Under the pieces are notes generated by a model that ran no database searches, was not told the origin of the DNA, and saw only the letters and a program-made list of their open reading frames with translations. The position numbers were made by a program, and so were the translations under genes. A stretch of 64,000 bases of DNA from Dyadobacter fanqingshengii (lineage in GTDB: Bacteria; Bacteroidota; Bacteroidia; Cytophagales; Spirosomataceae): NCBI RefSeq assembly GCF_023822005.2, contig NZ_CP098806.1, positions 2,666,001-2,730,000 of the forward strand, given 5' to 3'. Numbering within the stretch: the stretch's first letter is position 1; each line of letters opens with the position of its first letter. Positions 51,386 to 60,533 of this stretch are shown here, in pieces.

Positions 51386-54300
51386 TTAGAAATCAGCCGT
51401 CAAACCGAAAGAATACATGCGAACCGATGGGTAACGGCCTGTATCCACACCCGCCATCACAGTTCCACCATAATTCACCATCCCGATCTCAGGGTCATAA
51501 CCTTTGTATTTGGTAATGGTAAACAGGTTTTGCGCTCCTACCGAAGCTTTCAATCCGCGAATGAAGAGGTCTTTCAGCAACGATTTCGGAAAGTTGTAGC
51601 TTAATGTAATGTTCTTCAAACGCACGTAGCTGCCGTCTTCAATGAAATTGGTACTCATCCGGTTGTTTCCGTTCGGGTCACCCGGTGCAATACGCGGGAT
51701 GACATGGCCTGGATTGGTAAGCGTCACGGTTTCAGCATCGCCCACTGCATAGCTGCTTGGGCGGGCATAGTTGGCAACCGATTTCCACTGATTTCCAAAT
51801 ACACCCCCATTACCCGGCACTTCTGCACGATAACGTGGATAGTTAAGGATGTCATTCTTGAAACTTCCGGTCATGAATGCATTCAGCTCGAAGTTTTTGT
51901 AGGTCATATTGTTATTAAAACCCAATGTGAACTTCGGCCATGGATTTCCGATCACGGTGCGGTCCTCCGCATCGATAACGCCGTCGCCATTCAGGTCTTT
52001 GAATTTGGTATCCCCTACCCAGCTGCCTGTTTGCGGATTGACTGTCAGCTCGCCGTTTGAAGTCTGGATCGCGTGGTTTTTGATGTCGTTCGCATCCTGG
52101 TAAAGACCATCGGCAATGTAGCCGGTCAGCATACTGGCAGGTTGTCCTACTTCTGTTTTAAAACCAACCGAAGTTGCATTCCAGATCGGCGTGATCGGGT
52201 TCAAAAGCGAGGTTACTTTATTACGGTCGAATGAAAGGTTTACCCCTGTTCTCCAATAAAAACCCCCTTTGTCAATGTTCACCGTATTCAGCGTGAAGCC
52301 CACACCACGGTTTTTCATGGAACCAGCATTTACCGCAGGCCAGCTCAGATATCCCGGTGAGTAAGCAATGTCACCGCCATAAGTGAATGGATAAGAGTTC
52401 ACTGTGATCAGGCTCGTAATGTTCTTAATGTACGCATCCACGATCAGCTCTACGCGGTTGCTGAACATGTGCAGGTCCAAACCTCCATTGATCACATCAT
52501 CTTTTTCCCATGTCAGGAATTCATTTGCAAAGTTGGAAGCCAAAAAGCCTGTTCCCCAGCCTGTTGGAACCGTTTGAAGTGTTGAATAAATGGCGTTGCC
52601 ACCGCTTCCCTGGTTACCAGAGCGACCGATTTCAAATCTCAGTTTCAGGTCGTTGATCGCATTCACGCTTTTCAGGAAAGGCTCTTCTGATACGCGCCAT
52701 GCAACCGAAACGGCCGGGAAGTTGCCCCAGCGACGTCCGTCGCGGAATGCCGAAGAACCATCCATCCGGTAAGTTCCCTGCACAATGTAGCGCTCCATAA
52801 AGCTGTAATTCACACGCGCAAAATACGATTCGCGTGAGCCTGCGCCCTTGCCGCTGTTGTTGCTTACATTGGAAATAACCGATGCGTCACCACCCGAAAG
52901 TTCTTCAATGGTGTTGGTAATGAACTTCTTACGAGATGCTGTGAGCGATTCATAAGTGAATGCCTGCGCCTCGTGGCCAGCCATAATGTTAACGTCGTGT
53001 TTGCCCAATTTCAAATCATAGGTCAAACGGCTGTGCAAGCTCCACCAGTTATTGGTGTTCACCGAACGAACGGACGTAGCGGCATCCTGTGACACTACAT
53101 ATCCGCCAATGGTATAAGACGGGTGGAATGAATAGTATTTCAAAAACTCACCGCTTCCGTTCACTTCTGTGTGCCACGTCAGGTTTTTCAATAGCTTCAC
53201 ATCTGCAAAAAGGCTTCCCAGAATGGATGTGCGGCGGTTATAATCGTTATAAATTTTAGAGATCATAACCGGGTTGGTGAACTGGAACTGCGTAGAAACA
53301 GGTCCGCCCCAGCTGCCATCCGGATTGGTTACCGGCACACTTGGGTTTTGGTCCAATGCAAGCTGGATAATGCCTCCGTTGTTCGTATTTACTTTTTCCT
53401 CAGTGATACCAACGTTTACATTCGCGCCGATTTTCAGCCAGTTACGCGTCTGGTTTTCCAGGTTTAAACGACCATTATAGCGCTTGAAACCAGAGCCTTC
53501 CACAATCCCTTTTTGATTGAAATATTCGCCTGAAAGATAATAGGTCGATTTTTCCGTACCGCCGCTCAATCCTACCGAGTACTTCTGCAAAGTGGTCGGA
53601 CGGAAAAGGGCGCCCTGCCAGTCCGTTCCCTCGCCCAATACGGAAGGATCTGCAAATTGAGGCTCAGTAGCCGTACTACCCACACCAGCCGCTTCATTAC
53701 GGAATTGCGCGTATTCGCGCAGGTTCATAACATCAATGTGCTTAGGCTCAGACTGCAATGTAAGCAGTGAGTTGAATGTAATTTTCGCTTCGCCAGCTTT
53801 ACCGCGTTTTGTAGTGATCATAACAACACCATTGGCTCCCACCGCACCATAAATCGCTGTGGCAGAAGGCCCTTGCAAAACGTTGATCGTCTCGATATCG
53901 TCCGGGTTAATGCTCGAAAGAATATTGGAAAAACCCGTCGGGCGATTGTTGGGATCATCCTTCATATTATCCGGCTTGATCTGCACACCATCGATCACAT
54001 ACAATGGCTGCGTTGTACCTGTCAGTGAGCTCAGCCCGCGTATCAGAACAGAAGGAGCCGCACCCGGCTGACCCGAATTCTGCTGCACCATTACGTTAGC
54101 AGCACGGCCTTGCAAGCCTTGTTCAAGCGAAGTATTAATGGTTTTGCTCAAATCTTTGCCTGAAACGGTAACCTGGGAGCTGGAAACATCCGTTTTCTTC
54201 ATTTCCCCGTATCCAACTACCACCACTTCGTCCAGCGCAGCAATGCTTTCCTGCAATCTTACGTCGATTTTCGTTTTGTTCCCTACCGGAATTTCCTGTG

Positions 54301-54604
54301 TCACATACCCGATAAATGAAATCACCAATGTATTTCCCGAAGCCGCCTCAATCGAAAATTCACCCGCAGTATTCGTAGTTGTACCGTTAGAGGTCCCTTT
54401 CACTACCACGCTCGCGCCTGGAATTCCGTCATCGCCGTCCACCGAAACCACCGTACCGGTAACTGTTTTCTTCGCATCGCTCTGCGCAAAGGCACCCAGC
54501 CCTGCGCCCATGATCCCCAATGTTAAAAGAAGAGGTCGTAGCAACCCGGCGAGGAAATGCAAGCTGCGACTTACCCGCCTTGTTTCGTACAAATTTTGTT
54601 GCAT
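51386..54604 (-). CDS. susC: SusC/RagA-family TonB-dependent outer membrane transporter
   Basis: This 1072-residue outer-membrane barrel has a signal peptide ending in GLGAFAQS. A CarboxypepD_reg-like domain (about 48-125: VTGTVVSVDGDDGIPGASVV) and a TonB box (EVVVVGYGEMKKTD) follow. The plug is at about 130-260 (LQGRAANVMVQQNSGQPGAA, PLYVIDGVQ). The barrel ends in FGLTADF with the terminal Phe needed for outer-membrane insertion. It imports oligosaccharides with SusD. It starts the structural part of the PUL, and a palindrome lies 146-173 nt upstream of its ATG. Confidence 0.95.
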   Translation of the reverse strand: MQQNLYETRRVSRSLHFLAGLLRPLLLTLGIMGAGLGAFAQSDAKKTVTGTVVSVDGDDGIPGASVVVKGTSNGTTTNTAGEFSIEAASGNTLVISFIGYVTQEIPVGNKTKIDVRLQESIAALDEVVVVGYGEMKKTDVSSSQVTVSGKDLSKTINTSLEQGLQGRAANVMVQQNSGQPGAAPSVLIRGLSSLTGTTQPLYVIDGVQIKPDNMKDDPNNRPTGFSNILSSINPDDIETINVLQGPSATAIYGAVGANGVVMITTKRGKAGEAKITFNSLLTLQSEPKHIDVMNLREYAQFRNEAAGVGSTATEPQFADPSVLGEGTDWQGALFRPTTLQKYSVGLSGGTEKSTYYLSGEYFNQKGIVEGSGFKRYNGRLNLENQTRNWLKIGANVNVGITEEKVNTNNGGIIQLALDQNPSVPVTNPDGSWGGPVSTQFQFTNPVMISKIYNDYNRRTSILGSLFADVKLLKNLTWHTEVNGSGEFLKYYSFHPSYTIGGYVVSQDAATSVRSVNTNNWWSLHSRLTYDLKLGKHDVNIMAGHEAQAFTYESLTASRKKFITNTIEELSGGDASVISNVSNNSGKGAGSRESYFARVNYSFMERYIVQGTYRMDGSSAFRDGRRWGNFPAVSVAWRVSEEPFLKSVNAINDLKLRFEIGRSGNQGSGGNAIYSTLQTVPTGWGTGFLASNFANEFLTWEKDDVINGGLDLHMFSNRVELIVDAYIKNITSLITVNSYPFTYGGDIAYSPGYLSWPAVNAGSMKNRGVGFTLNTVNIDKGGFYWRTGVNLSFDRNKVTSLLNPITPIWNATSVGFKTEVGQPASMLTGYIADGLYQDANDIKNHAIQTSNGELTVNPQTGSWVGDTKFKDLNGDGVIDAEDRTVIGNPWPKFTLGFNNNMTYKNFELNAFMTGSFKNDILNYPRYRAEVPGNGGVFGNQWKSVANYARPSSYAVGDAETVTLTNPGHVIPRIAPGDPNGNNRMSTNFIEDGSYVRLKNITLSYNFPKSLLKDLFIRGLKASVGAQNLFTITKYKGYDPEIGMVNYGGTVMAGVDTGRYPSVRMYSFGLTADF

Positions 54605-54906
54605 GTTGTTTGATTTTATAAAGTGACTATTTGTTCACCTCCGATTTATACTTTTCCGATACTCCTGGGTAAAGCCACGGATTTGGTATAAATCGAATGA
54701 ATAGTTGGACAAATGTGTCTTTAAAAAACAATCAGCAAGGGATCCAAATGTTTACAAATAGGGGTTCATTTGTAAACTCAGACAGAAAATCACACCATAT
54801 TTTCACCTCTCAATGCATTTCAGGGTGGATATTTCAAAAAAGAAGTTGAGCAGGTGATGAGCAGGCGTATGCCCGGGATATGTTAGTATCAAAATGATCT
54901 GTTGTA
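54605..54906 (-). promoter_or_regulatory. susC promoter region with a 10-bp inverted repeat
   Basis: GTTTACAAAT at 54750-54759 and ATTTGTAAAC at 54768-54777 form a perfect 10-bp inverted repeat with an 8-nt spacer. It lies between the HTCS gene and susC. HTCS regulators with AraC domains usually bind upstream of the susC-like gene of their own locus, so this is the best candidate site. I could not identify a convincing -7 box. A purine-rich GGAGG lies too far from the ATG to be the ribosome-binding site. Confidence 0.6.
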
Positions 54907-57900
54907 CTATTCCTGGCCGAGGTGCTCTTTACGATAGGCTGTCGGAAGCATATTATACTCCTCTTTAAAGAGTTTCGCGAAGTATTTGGGGTTGTTGAAA
55001 CCGATCTGGTAAGCGATTTCGGAAATGGAAAGCTGGCTTTTTTCCAGTAGGCTGGCGCCTCTCCGGATGCGGATAATGCGGATAAATTCAATGGGTGTTT
55101 TGCCCGTAAGTGACAGAATTTTTTTATACAAATACATTCGGCTCATTGACATCGCCTCGCTCAGCTCCTCTACCGTGAACTCGGCATTGGCCAGGTTGGC
55201 TTCCACCACTTTTACGGCGCTGTTCACGAACTGCTCGTCCAGCGACCGTATGGCAACCTCGCTAGGCCGGATTTCCACGTGCTGCTGGAATTGCTGCTGC
55301 AACTGTTCGCGCTGGCGGATCAGGTTCGCGATCCGCACCTGCAAAATGTCCAGGCGAAAGGGCTTGGTCACATAGGCATCGGCGCCGGTTTGATAACCCT
55401 GCAATTGCTGCTCTTCCTCCGCCCGGGCCGTAAGCAACACCACCGGAATGTGTGAAATGCGCCGGTCGGTTTTGATGATCCGACAAAGTTCGATCCCATC
55501 CATTTCGGGCATCATTACGTCGCTCACGATCAGGTCCGGAATTTGTTCCAATGTTATTTCCAATCCGATTTTGCCGTTAGGCGCTTCCAGAATGTCGTAT
55601 TCTTTTTGAAATACCTCTTTTAAATAAACCCTGAACTCATCATTGTCTTCCACCATCAGCACGAGTGGCTTGTTTTTGACCGGTTTTTCCGAAGGCAGGT
55701 CTATTTCCAGGCCAGCTTCCAAAACAGGCAAAGCTTCGGCCGCTGGCAATGCATGAATCCGTGACGGGCTTTCCTGCAAGGGCAATGTGACTGTAAATGT
55801 GCTGCCTTTGCCCACGGCGCTTTCCAGATCAATGGTTCCCCCGTGCATTCTCACAAATTCCCACGCAATGGCAAGGCCAATGCCGCTTCCCTGGTTCATA
55901 ATGTGGTCGGGCATCGGATGCTGGTAAAACCTCTCAAAAACCTTGGCCTGCGCAACGGGCGGGATGCCGATCCCCGAATCCGCAACACTGATTTCCAGAG
56001 TTTCGCTGTCATCCTGATCCACAATCCGCAATTGAACCGTAACCTGGCCTTTTTCAGGCGTGAATTTGAATGCATTGGACAGCAGGTTATACATGACTTT
56101 GGACAATTTATCCTGGTCAAAATCCGCGTAGCGCGATGTTAACTCACTTTCAAAGCGATAACGAATGTGCTTATGCTCAGACAAGTCCGAGAAAGTCTGC
56201 GCAATTTGGCGAAGGAACCGCACTATATCACCCCGTTCCGGCCGGAACTGCGTTTCTTCCACTTCCAGCTTTTTAAAATCGAGCATTTGGGTCACCAGAT
56301 TAAACAGCCGCTGCGCATTCCGGTGCACCAGGGATAATTGCCTGTGCACGGCGTGGTCCGACCGGATGGTTTTGAGCAGGTTTTCGAGCGGCGTCAGCAT
56401 GAGTGTAAGCGGCGTACGGAATTCATGGCTTACATTGGTAAAAAACCGGATCTTCATCATATCCAGCTCGTGCAATTGCAGGGCATAATGACGCTCTTGT
56501 TCGAGTTTAAAATTCATTCGTGCGCGTTCGAGCAGCACCCAGCGCGCGATCATCAATGCACCGGCAGCAACAAGGAAATAAAGCAAGTAGGCCCAGGGCG
56601 TCCGCCAGAAGGGCGGCAGGATCACCACGCGCAGGCTTCGCTCCGTGGAGGCACCGCCTTCTTTCATTTTTACCTTGAAAACATAAGTCCCCGGATCGAG
56701 GTTGGTGTAAGTTACTTTTCGTGTATTGTCGGCTTCAAACCATTGTTCGTTGAATCCCTTCAATGTGTACAAGTAATGGTTTTTCTCGGGATGCAGGAAA
56801 TTCAGCGCCGCGAACTCGATGGTGAACACATTCTGGCTATATTTCAATACAATGCGGTCTGTGAGGGAAACCGATTTTGTCAGCACTGCATCCCCGCCAA
56901 ATAACTCGCCGGGCTGGACGCTTTTATTAAAAATCTGGAAATCGGTGAGCATAACCGTGGTCGCGGTGCGCTCGCTGGTAATTTGTTTTGGATTAAAAAT
57001 GGAAAATCCATTGGCACCTCCAAAAACCATTTCGCCTGATTGCAGCCGGAGCGCGGCATTTTCATTAAAACCCCTACCCTGCAAGCCGTCAACTTCATTA
57101 AAGGTCCGCACCTGGATTGCAGCTGGTAAGCCCCCCTTACGCTTTGGAATGTTGATGTTGACCAATCCTTTTGGCGTACCAAGCCATAAATTTTGCATTC
57201 CGTCGACGGCCACGGTCAATATCGAGTTGTCCGGCAGGCCGTGACTTGTGTTATAGGCCACAAATGCATTGCTGCGGGCATCATAGCGGTTAAGGCCTTC
57301 GGAAGTCCCGATCCAGATGTTGCCGAAACTGTCCTGCGCCATTGAAGTAACCGCGTCACTGCTCAGGCTGGTGACGTCTCCCGGTTTGTTTGCATAATGT
57401 ACAAAACGCCCCGTTTGCCGCATCAAAACGTCAATCCCGTTTGCGGTGCCGATCCACAGGTTACCATGCTTGTCTTCGAGCATAGCCGAAATATAGTCCG
57501 AGCTCACGGAGTTCGGTGCCAGTCGCCGGTAATGACGGAATGTCTTTTTGTTTCGGTCAAACAAATCGAGGCCATCCGCCAGCGTGCCTACCCACAGTCG
57601 TTTTTGGGAATCTTCAAATATTTCCCAAACGCGGTCGTCAATCAGGCTTGTGGAATCTGCCGGATCGTGCAAATAGCGGGTAAAGGATTTGCCGTCGAAA
57701 CTGTTAAGCCCGCCAAAATAGGTTCCTATCCACAGCACATTGCTTTTGTCCAGGAATAAACTGACAATCACATTGTTACTCAAACTTTTGGAATCGCCCG
57801 GAACATGCTTGTATTGCCGGAAGCTGTTGTTTTTGCGGTCAAAATAAATCAAACCGCCACCATTCATACCCAGCCACAGGTTGCCTTTCTGATCTTCCAC

Positions 57901-59118
57901 AAACATATTTACGTCGTCAAAAGGCAGGCTTCGCGGATCACCCGGTGCGTGCTGAATGAGCGAAAATTTGAATATATTTTTATGGTAACTGCAAAAGCCC
58001 TTCTTGAATGTCCCCGCCCAGATCATGCCCGTCGGATCTTTGTATAATGCCTGAATGCTATTTTGGCTGATCGTTCTTGGGTCACCGGGATTGAACAATA
58101 ACGTGGAAACAGTCCCGCGTTTTTTATCTACCACATTAATTCCACCATGATCGGTGCCCATCCAGATGCGTCCATCCGGGCCCGTGACCATTGCACTGAC
58201 CGTGTTATTGCTCAGACGGAAATCAGGACCAGCGGTATTTGCAATGCGTAATGTGTTGTTTTTGAAATCAAAATAAAATGCGCCTAATGCGGCTTTCACC
58301 ACATACACCCACGGCTCGCCGTCATCGTCTACGAAAACCTTATGATTGGACAAGTTGCCCAGGTTGCGGTTTTGCAACAACGCGCTTTGTACGTCCACCG
58401 TATGCGTGCGGGCATGCACGCGGGCCAGGAAACCGTCGTCGCACACCACCCAGAGGTTGCCTTGGGCGTCCTCGTCAAAATCAGAGATCAGCCTTTTGGC
58501 GGGCGCAGACGAGTCTTCGGAAGGACTAAATTTGACCTTAATCAGCTTTTTCGAACGCGTAAGATATTTCAGCAAACCCAGCCGGTTGTGATTAATCCAA
58601 TAATCGCCGGATCGGGTTTTGATAATGCGGCTGAAATTCGCGTCGGGGAGTCCCAATCTTTTGGCAGCCAAATCCGCATTATGGTCAATGCGCTCGGCTA
58701 TCGGGTCGTAAATATCAAAACCCAGCTGCGTGTTAATCCATATAAAGCCCTGCGGATCTTCAAAGATGGCATTGATTCGGTGATCGGAAATGGTGGTGGA
58801 ATCACCCTGGATGTGCTTAAAAACCCTGAAAGAATAGCCATCGAACCTGTTCAGACCATTCGCAGTGCCGATCCATACGAAACCCTGGCTGTCCTTCAAA
58901 AAGCAGTTAACCTGATTGTGTGACAGTCCGCGTTCCGTGTTATAGCGCGCAAACTGATATTCATTGGACTGGGCCGTGCCCTTCTCCACCCATCCCAGCA
59001 CACCGGCTATGATCAAACAAAAACACCAAAAGCAACTTCGCATCACACAAAAAAACGAATCTTTTGCCTTACTTCTTACATAATGTTCACGGTGGTGTTG
59101 CGACATGACAACCTTCAA
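54907..59118 (-). CDS. Hybrid two-component system sensor/regulator (HTCS)
   Basis: This 1403-residue inner-membrane protein joins sensor, kinase, receiver and regulator. Starts at 59118, 59106 or 59043 are possible; the last gives a tidy signal peptide (MRSCFWCFCLIIAGVLGW). A 14-repeat-like periplasmic propeller follows (GFVWIGTANGLNRFDGYSF and many KGNLWLG/WIGT units), then a Y_Y_Y domain and a TM helix (WAYLLYFLVAAGALMIARWV). The HisKA H-box is NVSHEFRTPL and the HATPase boxes include NLLSNAFKFTP and GSGIGLAI. The receiver has its phosphoacceptor in LIVSDVMMPEMDG. The AraC HTH is SISEIAYQIGFNNPKYFAKLFK. It should sense a PUL-derived oligosaccharide in the periplasm and activate susC. Confidence 0.95.
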   Translation of the reverse strand: MKVVMSQHHREHYVRSKAKDSFFCVMRSCFWCFCLIIAGVLGWVEKGTAQSNEYQFARYNTERGLSHNQVNCFLKDSQGFVWIGTANGLNRFDGYSFRVFKHIQGDSTTISDHRINAIFEDPQGFIWINTQLGFDIYDPIAERIDHNADLAAKRLGLPDANFSRIIKTRSGDYWINHNRLGLLKYLTRSKKLIKVKFSPSEDSSAPAKRLISDFDEDAQGNLWVVCDDGFLARVHARTHTVDVQSALLQNRNLGNLSNHKVFVDDDGEPWVYVVKAALGAFYFDFKNNTLRIANTAGPDFRLSNNTVSAMVTGPDGRIWMGTDHGGINVVDKKRGTVSTLLFNPGDPRTISQNSIQALYKDPTGMIWAGTFKKGFCSYHKNIFKFSLIQHAPGDPRSLPFDDVNMFVEDQKGNLWLGMNGGGLIYFDRKNNSFRQYKHVPGDSKSLSNNVIVSLFLDKSNVLWIGTYFGGLNSFDGKSFTRYLHDPADSTSLIDDRVWEIFEDSQKRLWVGTLADGLDLFDRNKKTFRHYRRLAPNSVSSDYISAMLEDKHGNLWIGTANGIDVLMRQTGRFVHYANKPGDVTSLSSDAVTSMAQDSFGNIWIGTSEGLNRYDARSNAFVAYNTSHGLPDNSILTVAVDGMQNLWLGTPKGLVNINIPKRKGGLPAAIQVRTFNEVDGLQGRGFNENAALRLQSGEMVFGGANGFSIFNPKQITSERTATTVMLTDFQIFNKSVQPGELFGGDAVLTKSVSLTDRIVLKYSQNVFTIEFAALNFLHPEKNHYLYTLKGFNEQWFEADNTRKVTYTNLDPGTYVFKVKMKEGGASTERSLRVVILPPFWRTPWAYLLYFLVAAGALMIARWVLLERARMNFKLEQERHYALQLHELDMMKIRFFTNVSHEFRTPLTLMLTPLENLLKTIRSDHAVHRQLSLVHRNAQRLFNLVTQMLDFKKLEVEETQFRPERGDIVRFLRQIAQTFSDLSEHKHIRYRFESELTSRYADFDQDKLSKVMYNLLSNAFKFTPEKGQVTVQLRIVDQDDSETLEISVADSGIGIPPVAQAKVFERFYQHPMPDHIMNQGSGIGLAIAWEFVRMHGGTIDLESAVGKGSTFTVTLPLQESPSRIHALPAAEALPVLEAGLEIDLPSEKPVKNKPLVLMVEDNDEFRVYLKEVFQKEYDILEAPNGKIGLEITLEQIPDLIVSDVMMPEMDGIELCRIIKTDRRISHIPVVLLTARAEEEQQLQGYQTGADAYVTKPFRLDILQVRIANLIRQREQLQQQFQQHVEIRPSEVAIRSLDEQFVNSAVKVVEANLANAEFTVEELSEAMSMSRMYLYKKILSLTGKTPIEFIRIIRIRRGASLLEKSQLSISEIAYQIGFNNPKYFAKLFKEEYNMLPTAYRKEHLGQE

Positions 59119-59685
59119 GAATATTTTCTGTAAATGCTACCATCTAGTTTCTCCACAGTCAAAAAAAATTCAATGTTTTTTTTGCCGTTTACTAAGTTTT
59201 TTTTCAGCGTAGAATAAGTGGTTTGGGAAAATTTACAGGGCAGATCCTACCAGACATTTTGAGAGATCGTCTGATTTTATACACGCATCGCATTCAGGTA
59301 GTTACAAAAAAAGGCATGAGTTAAAGCCATTTAATGGCCTGAAAAGTACAATTTACAAAATTTTATGTAGTACAAAGCGGTTCTATTGGATTAATCCTTT
59401 ATGAGGTCGTAGTAATATTAAAGTGAAATGATCGAAATCTCAGATAAAAATAGTTTCTAGCGGCCGCATTTTATTCGACAATGAATTCTATTGCGACACC
59501 TACAAGTATTTTGTCCTGAGATGCAAAAAAGTTATTTGTTCAACAAAATTTAAATACAAAATCAAGCTAGTTATCAAAAGTATATTTGTCAAATAATTCT
59601 TTAACCTAATTTTAATTTCGAAAACTTTACTTTAACTTAGTACTGGATTAAAACTCAACCCTCTTTATTATTTGAATCAACCTTT
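59119..59685. other. AT-rich intergenic region upstream of the exopolysaccharide cluster
   Basis: This is a divergent gap of 567 nt with no gene or RNA that I recognise. It is very AT-rich and includes several poly-A/T runs and a GCGGCCGC sequence at 59459-59466. The probable promoter of the Wza-like gene lies close to its start, but no unambiguous TAnnTTTG box can be assigned. Confidence 0.5.
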
Positions 59686-60492
59686 ATGATCACACGCCCT
59701 CAGTTACTAAAACTGATCTGTCTTTATTGTGCCGGATTATTGTTCTTAGGTAGTTCCGAATCCTGCGTATCGCCTAAGAAAATTGTATATTTCCAAGGAG
59801 ACTCTCTGAGATACTCTGCCGGAGAAGTGGGACAGGTCTACACGCCTACGATTCAGAAAGGGGATATGCTTTCAATCATTGTGGGGAGTCTCAGCCAGGA
59901 AGCAAATGAGATCTTCAACGCGGCCAATCAGCGAAGTTCATCAAGTATGAGTTACGGAAGCAGCGGTGCCCCTTCCATGCAGCCATTCGGCTACCTGGTA
60001 CGTAATGATGGCTGTGTAGAATTGCCAATGATCGGCAAGATCACCGTGGAGGGGCTCGAAACCGAAGCTGCCGCCGACCTGGTGCGCAAGAAGCTGAACC
60101 GCTATCTTAAAGAGCCGTCCGTAATCATTCACAATCTCAACTTCAAAGTCTCAGTGCTCGGCGAAGTAAACCGCCCCGCCGTCTACAACATTCCCAACGA
60201 AAAAATCACCCTGCCAGAGGTGCTGAGCCTCGCCGGAGACCTTACCATTTACGGGAGGCGCGAAAATATCATGATTATACGGGAGGAAAACGGCAAACGG
60301 GAATACGTCCGCGTAGACCTTACTTCCAGGGATATCTTCTCCTCTCCCTTTTACTATATGCATAAGAACGACCTGGTTTACATTGAGCCTACCAAGGCCA
60401 AGATGAGTGCCAATAACAGGGGTTTTCAAGTGGTTCCCATTGTGTTAGGCATCGTAACCGCGCTTAGTGTTGTATTATTCCGTTTCATTTAA
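59686..60492 (+). CDS. Polysaccharide export lipoprotein (Wza-like)
   Basis: This 268-residue protein has a signal sequence with a Cys at about residue 27 (LFLGSSESC), which suggests lipidation although the lipobox is not canonical. The Poly_export domain starts at PTIQKGDMLSIIVGS and contains LVRNDGCVELPMIGKITVEG. An SLBB segment follows (FKVSVLGEVNRPAVYNIP, EVLSLAGDLTIYGR). A C-terminal hydrophobic helix (VVPIVLGIVTALSVVLFRF) probably spans the outer membrane, as in Wza-type octamers. It heads the exopolysaccharide operon, 41 bp before the Wzc-like gene. Confidence 0.92.
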   Translation: MITRPQLLKLICLYCAGLLFLGSSESCVSPKKIVYFQGDSLRYSAGEVGQVYTPTIQKGDMLSIIVGSLSQEANEIFNAANQRSSSSMSYGSSGAPSMQPFGYLVRNDGCVELPMIGKITVEGLETEAAADLVRKKLNRYLKEPSVIIHNLNFKVSVLGEVNRPAVYNIPNEKITLPEVLSLAGDLTIYGRRENIMIIREENGKREYVRVDLTSRDIFSSPFYYMHKNDLVYIEPTKAKMSANNRGFQVVPIVLGIVTALSVVLFRFI

Positions 60493-60533
60493 AGATTGCT
60501 ATACAGGCAACCGCACTTTATAACCTTAATGAT

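Noticed and set aside
56338..56904. Open frame of 188 codons on the plus strand
   Set aside because: It is antisense to the HTCS gene and shows no domain or start-site support.
60497..60503. Single TTGCTAT half-site before the Wzc-like gene
   Set aside because: It has no second arm and no correctly spaced -7 box, so it does not belong to the four-site regulon.
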